Source of the DNA: Phycisphaerae bacterium
GTDB taxonomy: Bacteria > Chloroflexota > Anaerolineae > 4572-78 > J111
Reading direction: 5' to 3'
Assembly (NCBI GenBank): GCA_028285035.1
Contig: JANQQF010000165.1
Location: 1 to 64,000 of the forward strand
Length of the DNA stretch: 64,000 nt
Of this stretch, positions 51,678 to 60,861 are shown piece by piece. Made by a program: the position numbers and the translations under genes. How positions within the stretch are numbered: position 1 is the stretch's first letter; every line of letters starts with the position of its first letter. The notes below the pieces were generated by a model. It was not told where the DNA came from, made no database searches, and saw only the letters and a program-made list of their open reading frames with translations.

Positions 51678-51706
51678 TTCACAGGGTACTTGAGAGTCGC
51701 TATACT
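51678..51706 (+). promoter_or_regulatory. Candidate promoter of the cohesin/dockerin-like gene
   Basis: TTCACA (51678-51683) and TATACT (51701-51706) are 17 bases apart; the start codon follows 46 bases later with AGGAG six bases upstream of it. Confidence 0.55.
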
Positions 51707-51752
51707 GGCCTTATAGCCTGAAAAATTTAATGCGTTCACTCAGGAGAAACTT

Positions 51753-53063
51753 GTGAAGTCAGCTCAAAGATATTTTGGACAATTTTTACTAACATCTTGG
51801 TTGTTACCCCTGATATTCATTGGCCTACCCGCTGAAGCCAGCTTTTTTCAAGATGATGGCAGTTTTCTCACGTACGATTTTTCTGAACAGTCTTCCAGTG
51901 CCAATGAGACCTGGGGAGCGGATAATGCCAATGATATCGAAACGTGGGGATACATTGCCGTAAGCGAGACATCGACAACAACGCTGACACTCAATCCAGT
52001 CGTTGCTGAAATTGCTTTGACGCAGTCTGTCACTATAACACTTGATATCAATCAAGCAATAAATCTGTACGATTTAGAGATAACGTGTGGCACTGACCCA
52101 TCAATTTTGCAATGGACAAACGCAACAATTAGTGAGCCATTTGCTAGTCTTATTGTTGAGAAAGATCAACTGGATGCCGCTAATGGGATTTGGGAATCGC
52201 AGGTGAGATACGCTGACACGAGTGCTTCGTTCTCTGGCGATGCAACAGTGGCTACTCTAAATTTTACGGCGATTAGTACAGGAACGACGGATATAAATTG
52301 TGTGCCTGTTGCTACTGATGTTGTTAGTACCTCATTAAGCATTATATCGACTACACAAACGATTAATGTCATTGCGAATGAAGTGGAACCGACCGCCGAA
52401 CCGACAACTGAATTGACGGCTGAACCAACAAGTGAGCCAATGCCTGAACCTGAACCAACAAGTGAGCCAACGCCTGAACCGACATCTGAACCTGAAGTGA
52501 CGGCTGAACCAACGAGTGAACCGACGGCTGAGCCAACAACCGAGCCTGAGATAACCCCTGAACCAACGGCTGAACCAACAGCAACGCCTGAACCTGTTGA
52601 AGTTAATGCCGTTTCCGGTCAAATTGTCTATCATGGCCGTAAATTACACAATGATATTAATGTATTTATATCGGATGAAGTGGATTACACTGCTGTCACT
52701 GATGAGGCAGGAAACTTTAATCTCGCTCAAATCGTTACGGGTGAGTATGAGGTAACCGTAGATACAAACCTGTATCTCCCAAGCTGTAGTACCATTAAAG
52801 TTGGGCCAGGTAACTCAAACACCTTTGGCCCCATTAAATTGGCGGGCGGTGACACGGATGATGATGATGCCATTCAGATTAATGATGCTACGCTTGTGGC
52901 TAGTAATTTGGGATTGAGTGCGACAACTTCTCCACCAATGGACCCACGGGCTGATATTAACGCAGATGGTCGCGTGAACGTGTTGGACTTAACAATATTA
53001 GCGGGTAACTTTGGTCGTCAAGGATGTCAAGCTTGGGAGAATAATGTCCTCGTTGAGGGATAA
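51753..53063 (+). CDS. Secreted protein with cohesin-like and dockerin-like ends (436 aa)
   Basis: GTG start, AGGAG six bases upstream. A signal peptide (hydrophobic 12-26, cleavage near AEASF) is followed by a beta-rich domain (about 70-205) with LTLNPVVAEIALTQSVTITL, LYDLEITCGTDPSILQW and ATVATLNFTAIS, as in cohesin-type domains. A long Glu/Pro/Thr linker (about 210-285) leads to a carboxypeptidase-regulatory-like fold (VTDEAGNFNLAQIVTGEYEV). The C-terminus has two dockerin-type calcium loops (DTDDDDAIQINDATLV and DINADGRVNVLDLTIL). Cohesin-like and dockerin-like parts in one chain suggest self-assembly or binding to other surface proteins. Ends at a terminator. Confidence 0.8.
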   Translation: MKSAQRYFGQFLLTSWLLPLIFIGLPAEASFFQDDGSFLTYDFSEQSSSANETWGADNANDIETWGYIAVSETSTTTLTLNPVVAEIALTQSVTITLDINQAINLYDLEITCGTDPSILQWTNATISEPFASLIVEKDQLDAANGIWESQVRYADTSASFSGDATVATLNFTAISTGTTDINCVPVATDVVSTSLSIISTTQTINVIANEVEPTAEPTTELTAEPTSEPMPEPEPTSEPTPEPTSEPEVTAEPTSEPTAEPTTEPEITPEPTAEPTATPEPVEVNAVSGQIVYHGRKLHNDINVFISDEVDYTAVTDEAGNFNLAQIVTGEYEVTVDTNLYLPSCSTIKVGPGNSNTFGPIKLAGGDTDDDDAIQINDATLVASNLGLSATTSPPMDPRADINADGRVNVLDLTILAGNFGRQGCQAWENNVLVEG

Positions 53064-53096
53064 TTGAAGATACCTTACTCATAGAAATCAAATATG

Positions 53097-53129
53097 AAAA
53101 GTGGGAGTTTAATAGGCTCCTACTTTTTT
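53097..53129 (+). terminator. Intrinsic terminator
   Basis: AAAAGTGGGAG pairs with CTCCTACTTTT (one G-T pair) around TTTAATAGG and runs into T residues. It follows the cohesin/dockerin-like gene. Confidence 0.75.
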
Positions 53130-53299
53130 GTTGTGTCTAAAATTAAACCTTAAAAAGTCATAGACTCAAACCGGACTCAAATTTTTGTATGTTATAGTGG
53201 GAAATATTGGTACTAAAAGGGTGTACCCATAGCAAACTTAACAGCGCTATACTCAATGTAACCCAAAACCTGTAACATCTGAAACTAGAGGACGATCCA

Positions 53300-55534
53300 A
53301 TGCTGCATTTCCCTAAACTCTCTTTGCTATTGATGGTTATTATGATTCTCATAATCATCACCACTACTCTCCTAACTCGTGAAACTACAAAATCAGAAAC
53401 CTATATCGTTCAAGGGGTTTATAGTGCGACTGATGATGAATGGGACCCAGAACATGACTCGGTCGGCGTTTATGCTTCCCAAGTATCTGGTGAGGCGGGA
53501 GACTCGATTGCCTTTCATATCTCGACAGATGTGCCAACATACACCTTAAAGATTTGGCGAGAAGGGGCAACACGCCAATTAATGAAATCCGTTCACAATA
53601 TTCCAGGCTCAGAGCACGGCTGCGAAGATGGTTACAGCCCGCCTGGCTGTAATTGGCCCGCAGCTTACACCCTCACTATTCCGAGTAATTGGACCTCAGG
53701 CCCTTATACCGTAGAGATCCCTACCTTTGGAAAGGGAACCCAAAAAACAATTTTCTGGGTGCGGGAAGATCATCTTGGCTCAACTTCTAAAGTGATTTTT
53801 CTCTCTGCTGTCAACACCTATCAGGCTTATACCTTCTTTGGGGGGAAATCTGTCTATGATTTCAATTCGACCGATGGTCCAGCTAATAAAGTTAGCTTTA
53901 ATCGGCCTTATCGTAATAGTGGCTTAGGCGATTTTAAGCTCGAGAGACCGCTCATTGTTTGGGCTGAGAATAACAGTTACACGATGGAGTATGCCGCAGA
54001 AAGTGATTTGGAAGTTGATGGAGACCTACTAGATAATTATGAAGTTGTCATTATTGCCGGGCATAGTGAATATTGGAGTTGGAATATGCGGCAGCGCCTC
54101 AAAGCGTTTATCAACGATGGTGGTCGCTTGATTAATCTGAGTGGAAACACGATGTGGTGGCAGGTTCGATTTGAGGATGATGGCCGAACCTTGGTTAGCT
54201 ATAAGGAAGATGCTGACACACAAGACCCTCTATTTGATTCTGCTGAAGAAGCTACGGGCAACCCATGGGATTACCCAATTTTTGATATGGAAACTTCAAT
54301 TACTGGAGCACATTGGAAATTTGGCGGCTATTTCGATAGTGTCAATGATAACACCTTCCGCCACGCCGATGGTTATGGTGGGTATTTTGTGCAAAAGGCG
54401 GATCATTGGATATTTGCTAATACAGGATTAGAAAACGGCGATATGTTTGGTCGAACAGGTACGAAGAGTCTGTTAGGTAAGGACGCTGAAAATGATGGGA
54501 CCACCTTCAATTGTGAGACTGATGGGGCGACGATTCGGGGGCCGATTGGGAATACAGGAACGCCCCATAATTATACTATTCTCGGCTATGCCCCTACCTC
54601 GCTAGATTATTCGATTACAGATCATCTTGGTTTTGCGGTAATGGGAATTTATACCAATGAAAATGGGGGAGCCGTGTTCTCTGCGAATACAACAGGCTGG
54701 CCCCTCGCTTTATCTCACAACGCGAAGGTGTCACAAGTCACCAAAAATGTGTTTGATACCTTTATTGCCAAAAGTTTTCCTCAAGAACCTGTAAGCAGTA
54801 GTGATACGGATTACTTGTTTTATGATCGATTTAATTGTAACAATATGAATCATACAGGCGTTTTACCGAGCTACAGCGGCCCCGCTTGGTATGAAGGTGT
54901 GCCTCGGCACAATTATTTTCGAGTTTTCGGTAAATCAGAAAATCTCAATTATACAGAGGCTTGCGGTGTTGATGGGTCAGGCCTACAAATTACAATTGAC
55001 CCCAATGACTATGAGGATTGGCTCAGCTATCAATCTCAAGTCAAGCCTAATTGGGCCAGTACGGATGTGCTCTATACCCGAAAATATCTCAACTTTTCTG
55101 ATTTAGACCTAGCTCATGCAGAAGGCTTTTCCTTAATGGAATTTCAACATGACGATCGAAATGGGACGGTAACCTCGCTTGGGTCAGTTGGTGTGTTTCG
55201 GTGGCTAGATGAGATATCAATTAGCTATGAAGACGAAGCAACGAAAGAGTCTGTTTCAGTAATAATTAATCCAAACGAAACGTTTGAGTTAGAAGTGATA
55301 TGGGATAAGTCTAATAATAAAAGTGGCTTGATCCTAAATCGAGAACAAATCGTTACCCAGACGATTAATATGTCAGATTATGAAGAAATCAATCGGGTAG
55401 ATTTAACGCTAAATGGCTGGACTTTTGAAAATACGACGGGCCATATCTGTGTCGATGAATTTGCTTTTGATGATGAACGAATTGAAATAACCTCATCGCT
55501 TAATACAGTCTATTTGCCAATATTAACGCGATGA
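53300..55534 (+). CDS. Secreted protein with N,N-dimethylformamidase-beta-like domain and YLPILTR C-terminus (744 aa)
   Basis: An N-terminal hydrophobic segment (about 7-27) is a signal peptide or anchor. Residues about 45-510 match by eye the C-terminal domain of the N,N-dimethylformamidase large subunit family: VGVYASQVSGEAGD, YTLKIWREG, VNTYQAYTFFGGKSVYDF, IIAGHSEYWSWNMRQRL, GGRLINLSGNTMWWQVRF. About 525-735 is a beta-sandwich resembling a concanavalin-like domain. It ends in YLPILTR (738-744). Real amidase activity is not assured, because this domain occurs in many uncharacterised exoproteins. GAGGA precedes the ATG. Confidence 0.8.
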   Translation: MLHFPKLSLLLMVIMILIIITTTLLTRETTKSETYIVQGVYSATDDEWDPEHDSVGVYASQVSGEAGDSIAFHISTDVPTYTLKIWREGATRQLMKSVHNIPGSEHGCEDGYSPPGCNWPAAYTLTIPSNWTSGPYTVEIPTFGKGTQKTIFWVREDHLGSTSKVIFLSAVNTYQAYTFFGGKSVYDFNSTDGPANKVSFNRPYRNSGLGDFKLERPLIVWAENNSYTMEYAAESDLEVDGDLLDNYEVVIIAGHSEYWSWNMRQRLKAFINDGGRLINLSGNTMWWQVRFEDDGRTLVSYKEDADTQDPLFDSAEEATGNPWDYPIFDMETSITGAHWKFGGYFDSVNDNTFRHADGYGGYFVQKADHWIFANTGLENGDMFGRTGTKSLLGKDAENDGTTFNCETDGATIRGPIGNTGTPHNYTILGYAPTSLDYSITDHLGFAVMGIYTNENGGAVFSANTTGWPLALSHNAKVSQVTKNVFDTFIAKSFPQEPVSSSDTDYLFYDRFNCNNMNHTGVLPSYSGPAWYEGVPRHNYFRVFGKSENLNYTEACGVDGSGLQITIDPNDYEDWLSYQSQVKPNWASTDVLYTRKYLNFSDLDLAHAEGFSLMEFQHDDRNGTVTSLGSVGVFRWLDEISISYEDEATKESVSVIINPNETFELEVIWDKSNNKSGLILNREQIVTQTINMSDYEEINRVDLTLNGWTFENTTGHICVDEFAFDDERIEITSSLNTVYLPILTR

Positions 55535-55608
55535 AATATTGGACTATTTTTGGTTAGACAATCACTTTAGCTATAACATATTTAAATCTTTTTGATCAAT
55601 TTTTGACT

Positions 55609-55633
55609 AACGAGGCATTTTTAGTGCCTCGTT
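55609..55633 (+). terminator. Hairpin after the dimethylformamidase-like gene
   Basis: AACGAGGCA and TGCCTCGTT form a perfect 9-bp stem around TTTTTAG. The T tract is short (TTCTCT), so termination may be partial. Confidence 0.6.
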
Positions 55634-55666
55634 CTCTATGCTCCTTAGATGGAGAAAGACCTGACC

Positions 55667-58201
55667 ATGTTACAAAAACCAAGACGATACTTTGTACTAT
55701 TTTTAGCCATTTATCTGATTTTTAATCTGTCTTCCGTCGCCCACTCTGCTGATACTACTTACTATGTTGCTCCTGATGGAGATGACTCAAACGTTGGTTC
55801 TCTTGCGCAGCCGTGGCGCACGATCCAAAAGGCGGCAGATACTGTTTCTCCGGGCGATACCGTTTTAATTCAACCTGGCATTTATCGGGAAAATATTATT
55901 ATCACGCGTTCTGGTACGGAACAGGCCCCAATTATTTTTCGGGCTGATGATGGAGGCGTACAGCAAGGCGACGAGGCAGTGCGCTTATGGGGTTCTGAGG
56001 ACTCTCGGGAAATGGTTTGGGCTGACCTGAATGATGTAGCCTGTGATGCAACGCTATTTTCTCAGGTAGCCGCAGCGAATCACGATGAAATCTTCTGTAC
56101 CGATTTGTCCCAATGGACCGAAGATGCCCTACATATCGTTCCTGATATTGTGGCTCAGATTGACTCAGGTGGTGGGATTCAACGTTTGGTGAAGGCTCGC
56201 GAGCCTGACCTGAAAATTGAAACAGAATGGAAGCATCACGAATTTTGGTGGGCGGCTGATGGTGGTACTTCAACGGCTGGTGGCGGTTCGTCCACCTGGC
56301 TTTATGACGTCACTAACGATTCAGCCCCAGTCGGCCTTGAGTCCGGCAATCTAGCCTCTTTGGGGGATTTATCGGGGGCTACCCTATTTTCTGTAGATAA
56401 TGTCACTGGCTTTTATCTATTTCGTCGTCATATTAAACAGATGCTGCCAGAAGGGTGTACTCCCAATGTTGATTGTACAGGGATTCAGATAGAAACGGCT
56501 AACTCTGTTGAAGGGCGTCGAGCTGATTTTGATTTTGGGACTAAATCGGGGTATGGGAAATTTACAAAATATTTTGTAGAAGGATTGCCGCAGTTGCTCG
56601 ATCAACCAGGTGAATGGGTTTATGACGGACCTACTCAAAAATTGTATATCTGGAGTGGTCAGTCGCCAACGACCCAACATATTGAGATTGCAAAACGTCA
56701 TTATGGCCTCTCTTTTTCCGATCCAAACGAAATTTCTGCCAGCAGCTCTCATATCAAAGTCGATGGCTTGAGTCTTGATTTTATCAATGCTAATTATCGT
56801 TATAATTCAACCTCTGGTAAATACTTGCTCAAGTCAATGCTTAATTTTAATAGCCTTCATCCAAGCCGTGTCCAAGGTGCCCTCACCTCTTTTAATTGGA
56901 GAACAGACTCAAATAAAAATTTGATGTTTGAGAATTTGCAGATTACGCACAGTAGCAATGGGCTTCAAATTTTTCAAGAGGCTGGTGAGAACACTCGGAC
57001 TAGCAATGTTGGTCTTTATAATTCTGAGATCGCCTACATTGATGGACAGGCGATTAGAGTTCACGCCGAAATCAATGAGAGTGGCACAACATTTCCAGCA
57101 ATTGAGCAATTCTCGGTGATTAATAACCACATCCATCACATTGGTTTTCGGCCCGGTGATTTTTGGCTAGACCAAGGTCCGACTATACATTTGGCCACAA
57201 AAGGGATGAAGGATGTGACCTTAAAGGGCAATGTTATAGAGCATACTGGGCAGATTGGTCTTGCTTTGCAGGGCTCAGCCCCAGGGGAGGTAATTCAGAA
57301 TATTCTGGTTGAGGATAATCGGATTGCCAAGACCTGTGAAAATAGCACAGATTGTGCAGCTTTCTACCTGTGGGGGGAAGCTGACTCCTTCACTGATTTG
57401 GTTGTTGTTGAAAATATCTTTGAAGAGACGTTAGGTTGGAGTTATGTGATTAATTCATGTCGACCCCCTTATGAGATTTCAGGTGCTCCTTCATGTGAGG
57501 AGGATTGGTGGGATGGCGGAGCAGGTGGTCACGGCATTTATATGGATCGTGCAGGGGGGGCAGCCATTTATCGGAACTTGTTGCGACGTAATGGGTTTGC
57601 TGGTATCTACATCAGCACAACTGCCCGTCAAAGTACCAACTACATTTATAATAACGTCATCGAAGCCAACAAATATGGCCTAGCCGATGAATCGTCGGGA
57701 GACTTTGAGATCATACACATCAAGAATAATGTCTTTTATGAAAATGAGACGGCTGGAATGTTGCTTGATAATTTAATCGGACAAATAGAGATTGATCATA
57801 ATCTCTATAAAAATAGTGTTGATGGGGACGCCTGGATTCTTGATTCAACCAACTTAGAAAATGTAGGGCAGCTTCAAGCGCAGACAGAGTTTGACACGCA
57901 CTCATTGATGTACATCCAGTCAATTTTTGAGATTGAACCGGCAACAGAGTTAGAGCATTATGCGCCAATTGTTAATTCCGCATTGATTGATCAGGGCGAT
58001 GAGATCCCTGATTTTCCAGGATTAAATCAAGCCAATGATTATCCGATTTCTGGGTTAATGTATGATATTGGGCTGTTTGAGTATGTTGAGCCGGACGACA
58101 AAGAAGAAGAAGGCGAAGATACAAATGAAGAAGATGATGAAGAGGACGGGAATGAAACAAATATATCACGGCAGATTTATTTACCACTCACGATTAAATA
58201 A
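55667..58201 (+). CDS. Secreted right-handed beta-helix protein with YLPLTIK C-terminus (844 aa)
   Basis: The ATG at 55667 gives a normal signal peptide (MLQKPRRYF then a hydrophobic stretch, cleavage near AHSAD); an in-frame ATG lies six codons upstream. The mature protein begins TTYYVAPDGDDSNVGSLAQPWRTIQKAAD, the DUF1565 start of secreted beta-helix proteins. Many parallel-helix rungs follow (GNVIEHTGQIGLALQGS, NIFEETLG, GIYMDRAGGAAIYRNLLRRNGFAGIYIS, NNVIEANKYGLAD). This fold carries pectate-lyase and other polysaccharide-degrading activities, but no catalytic residues are assigned. A strongly acidic tail precedes YLPLTIK. Confidence 0.85.
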   Translation: MLQKPRRYFVLFLAIYLIFNLSSVAHSADTTYYVAPDGDDSNVGSLAQPWRTIQKAADTVSPGDTVLIQPGIYRENIIITRSGTEQAPIIFRADDGGVQQGDEAVRLWGSEDSREMVWADLNDVACDATLFSQVAAANHDEIFCTDLSQWTEDALHIVPDIVAQIDSGGGIQRLVKAREPDLKIETEWKHHEFWWAADGGTSTAGGGSSTWLYDVTNDSAPVGLESGNLASLGDLSGATLFSVDNVTGFYLFRRHIKQMLPEGCTPNVDCTGIQIETANSVEGRRADFDFGTKSGYGKFTKYFVEGLPQLLDQPGEWVYDGPTQKLYIWSGQSPTTQHIEIAKRHYGLSFSDPNEISASSSHIKVDGLSLDFINANYRYNSTSGKYLLKSMLNFNSLHPSRVQGALTSFNWRTDSNKNLMFENLQITHSSNGLQIFQEAGENTRTSNVGLYNSEIAYIDGQAIRVHAEINESGTTFPAIEQFSVINNHIHHIGFRPGDFWLDQGPTIHLATKGMKDVTLKGNVIEHTGQIGLALQGSAPGEVIQNILVEDNRIAKTCENSTDCAAFYLWGEADSFTDLVVVENIFEETLGWSYVINSCRPPYEISGAPSCEEDWWDGGAGGHGIYMDRAGGAAIYRNLLRRNGFAGIYISTTARQSTNYIYNNVIEANKYGLADESSGDFEIIHIKNNVFYENETAGMLLDNLIGQIEIDHNLYKNSVDGDAWILDSTNLENVGQLQAQTEFDTHSLMYIQSIFEIEPATELEHYAPIVNSALIDQGDEIPDFPGLNQANDYPISGLMYDIGLFEYVEPDDKEEEGEDTNEEDDEEDGNETNISRQIYLPLTIK

Positions 58202-58209
58202 TGTGTAAG

Positions 58210-58250
58210 AAAAAAGTCCGAGGTTCTGATGAACACCTCGGACTTTTTTT
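58210..58250. terminator. Bidirectional intrinsic terminator
   Basis: AAAAAAGTCCGAGGT and ACCTCGGACTTTTTT form a 15-bp stem, with A and T runs on either side. It separates the convergent beta-helix and FemAB-like genes. Confidence 0.9.
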
Positions 58251-58253
58251 GAT

Positions 58254-59264
58254 TTAAAGGAATTTACGATAAACCGAATAGCCAATCTTGCTTAAGGTTA
58301 GTGTAGGCCGATCGTGAATACAAACGTTTCGGCCAAAGGAGACTAACTCTCCGCCAAACTTGGCTTTCCAATCCCGCACAGGATACTCTTCATCTGGCTT
58401 GCCTGCCCCGCCAAAATCATACAAGGTATATCCATTCTCAATGCCCCATCTGAATATATCCCACATTACAAATTCACCCGCCCGATACTTTGAATACTCT
58501 CGGTCAACCCCACCGTACCAGGCATAAAGAATATTTTTGAAGGGCAACTCAACTGAGGTCGCAATGTATTTGCCCTCAACTTTGGCCAGCAAAAAACGAA
58601 TCATATTTTTTGGATACAATACATCAAATGCAGCTTCAAACATAGAAATGTCTGCTAGTGGCACTTGTGCTAACTCATAAGTTTGTTCCAAGATTTTATA
58701 ACATTCTCTGACCTTGGAACGTTCAGTCACCTCTTCAAGCTCAATCTCTCCTTTTTTGATCGATCTACGAATATCTTTACGGGTGCTCTTGCTCATCCGA
58801 GCCATTACATCGTCAATCGTTCCGTTCAAATCGATGAGATAATTTAGGTGATCCTCATACTCAAAGCCGTGCTGCTCCATAATCGGCTGATAGCCGTTGA
58901 GATTTGTTAAATTACGAAATTCGGTAAAAAGGATGCGACCTTTTCCCCTTTTATACTCTTCTAACAAAACCCCTAACGCTTGTTTTGCCTCAGCCCCAGG
59001 CGCGCACAATACGCTGGCATAACTAATATTCCGGCGGGTTAGATAGCGTCGCAATTTATCATTTTCCATCAATGTCACCTGCACAGGTAACAGCAAAACC
59101 AAGGGGCGGCCATCATCATCAACCGCAGCCCAAAATCTTGGGGTGTGTCCCTTGGTTCGTTCAAATACCTCATACATCTCCGGAGAATGGAAAATTTGAG
59201 ATTCAGGGTGCTTGTATATAAATTCTCGCCATACGTGTTCATCTAAGTGGTGTACGATGTCCAT
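58254..59264 (-). CDS. FemAB-like GNAT-fold aminoacyl/acyl transferase (336 aa)
   Basis: The ATG at 59264 has GGAGG seven bases upstream. The protein has two GNAT-like halves: an N-terminal part with IFHSPEMYEVFERTKGHTPRF and a C-terminal part with MSKSTRKDIRRSIKKGEIEL, YAWYGGVDREYSKYRAGEFVMW, YDFGGAGKPDEEYPVRDWKAKFGGEL. These are typical of FemAB-related and exopolysaccharide-locus acetyltransferase-like proteins. It could add an amino acid to a wall precursor or an acyl group to a polysaccharide. The last gene of the surface polysaccharide cluster. Confidence 0.88.
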   Translation of the reverse strand: MDIVHHLDEHVWREFIYKHPESQIFHSPEMYEVFERTKGHTPRFWAAVDDDGRPLVLLLPVQVTLMENDKLRRYLTRRNISYASVLCAPGAEAKQALGVLLEEYKRGKGRILFTEFRNLTNLNGYQPIMEQHGFEYEDHLNYLIDLNGTIDDVMARMSKSTRKDIRRSIKKGEIELEEVTERSKVRECYKILEQTYELAQVPLADISMFEAAFDVLYPKNMIRFLLAKVEGKYIATSVELPFKNILYAWYGGVDREYSKYRAGEFVMWDIFRWGIENGYTLYDFGGAGKPDEEYPVRDWKAKFGGELVSFGRNVCIHDRPTLTLSKIGYSVYRKFL

Positions 59265-59382
59265 AAACGATGCCTCCAAACTGCTGCAGTTAACTAATCC
59301 TCATCAAGTTTATCCTCATTTTGTTGTTCCGATTTTGTGGAAAATGTTATCTGACGTTTATTTCAAATTCTAAGGATTGAGT

Positions 59383-60855
59383 CTAATTACTTGTTGCAAC
59401 TTCAATTGAAGTTGGGAATAACCCGATGTGCTCATTAAATTCCCCAAATTCGTTGGGTAATATATCCTCTGGCCAATTCTCTGAGTAATGGCTAATCACC
59501 GACCATCTAAATGGGGGTTCAAGGTCCAAAATTTGTTCAGGAAACAAGAGTGTTGCTCGATTTGTTTCAGGAATTACATTGAGATACAGCAAATCATCAC
59601 TCTCAAAATCACCAGAAGTTCCATCCCAAGTGAGAATACGAGTGCCATTTTGTAAGACATCATATTCGATCAAATACTCAGGCCCAAAAGGATTTGTTGC
59701 TAGATTCAACCCTTTGAGTTCAGCCCCTTCACACAATGTTGCCTCGTGTGTTGTTGTAATTGTTGTATCTGTATCAATCAATATTGTAAAGAATGTTGTT
59801 GGGGTTTCGGCCTGCAATGTATCTGATAAATTGATACCAAATTCAAGACCCCAGAAACGTCGAGTCACATCTGCCGATTTCATATCCGTTGAAGATGAAG
59901 CGACATCCTCCAGCAAATCAAACAAAATTTGGCGGGGAGGCCCAGCTTGGATTTCCACATCTTCAATTAAATAACTCTGTAGGGGGGAGCCGGGTTCATT
60001 AGCGTTATTCCACTGGCTCCAGATTTTGTTGTTCAGCGGGTAGGGCGCGTTCGAGCGTATAGCTACGGTGACGGTCACGGGTGGGGTGAATTGCCGGGCG
60101 GGTAGTCGGTTGAGATCGAAGTACACCTCATTGTCCGTATTTTGAATCGTGAACGAAATTCCCTCAGATGAAATCAGGCGGGTGCCTTCGGGCAAAGTAA
60201 AATGAATTCGGGTATTGACTATATCATCGAAGGCTTTGTTTTGTGGGTAAAGGGTATAGGTAATCATATCCGTGCCCACAAGTGCTTCCACATCAATATT
60301 TAGATTGGGAATTGCTAGGGGTGTCCACTCTGGTGGTTTTGGGTTGAGATTATAAATGACCGGGTCGGCAAAATAAGCCCCACCATGTACGCCTTTCCAG
60401 CCCACCCAAGGCTGTGTTGTGAATGTATTCTGTGTGGCTGAGAGTGGTTCAACAACAAAAAACGCCCTCTCGATGAAATCAGCCTTTCCCAGATATAGGG
60501 ATTTGAAAATAATATTTTCTCCATCAAATCCAACCGTCATTTGGGGAGGGACTTCTGCCCGAATAAAGCGTGTCCCCTCTGGTAATGGCACTCTAATCTC
60601 GAGATCAAACACCTCTTCATTGACCCGATTAAAAATATCAACATCATAAATAATTTGGCCATCTTTTTGCGTTGGAGTCACATCTAAAAAGAATGGAGGC
60701 CAAATAGGACAGTGGTTAGCCAAGGTTTCCGTTGGGGCGGCAAAAAATGTGAGAAAAGGAGCCATCATTATCGTAATTAACCCTGCTGCTAGGAGCTTGG
60801 TGAAAATTAGGTGAGCTAATTTATTCTTTTGACGGAGGGATAAACACCTGATCAT
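59383..60855 (-). CDS. Secreted protein of unknown function with DUF11-like repeats (490 aa)
   Basis: A basic start and hydrophobic segment (about 15-40, cleavage near TLANHC) make a signal peptide. The mature protein has two or three beta-sandwich repeats with V-P-L-P-E-G-T-R-F-I and F-T-L-P-E-G-T-R-L-I strands, as in DUF11-type surface proteins. The rest is beta-rich without a recognised motif. It begins six bases after the polysaccharide deacetylase gene, so it is in that operon and probably acts at the cell surface. Confidence 0.75.
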   Translation of the reverse strand: MIRCLSLRQKNKLAHLIFTKLLAAGLITIMMAPFLTFFAAPTETLANHCPIWPPFFLDVTPTQKDGQIIYDVDIFNRVNEEVFDLEIRVPLPEGTRFIRAEVPPQMTVGFDGENIIFKSLYLGKADFIERAFFVVEPLSATQNTFTTQPWVGWKGVHGGAYFADPVIYNLNPKPPEWTPLAIPNLNIDVEALVGTDMITYTLYPQNKAFDDIVNTRIHFTLPEGTRLISSEGISFTIQNTDNEVYFDLNRLPARQFTPPVTVTVAIRSNAPYPLNNKIWSQWNNANEPGSPLQSYLIEDVEIQAGPPRQILFDLLEDVASSSTDMKSADVTRRFWGLEFGINLSDTLQAETPTTFFTILIDTDTTITTTHEATLCEGAELKGLNLATNPFGPEYLIEYDVLQNGTRILTWDGTSGDFESDDLLYLNVIPETNRATLLFPEQILDLEPPFRWSVISHYSENWPEDILPNEFGEFNEHIGLFPTSIEVATSN

Positions 60856-60861
60856 TATAAA

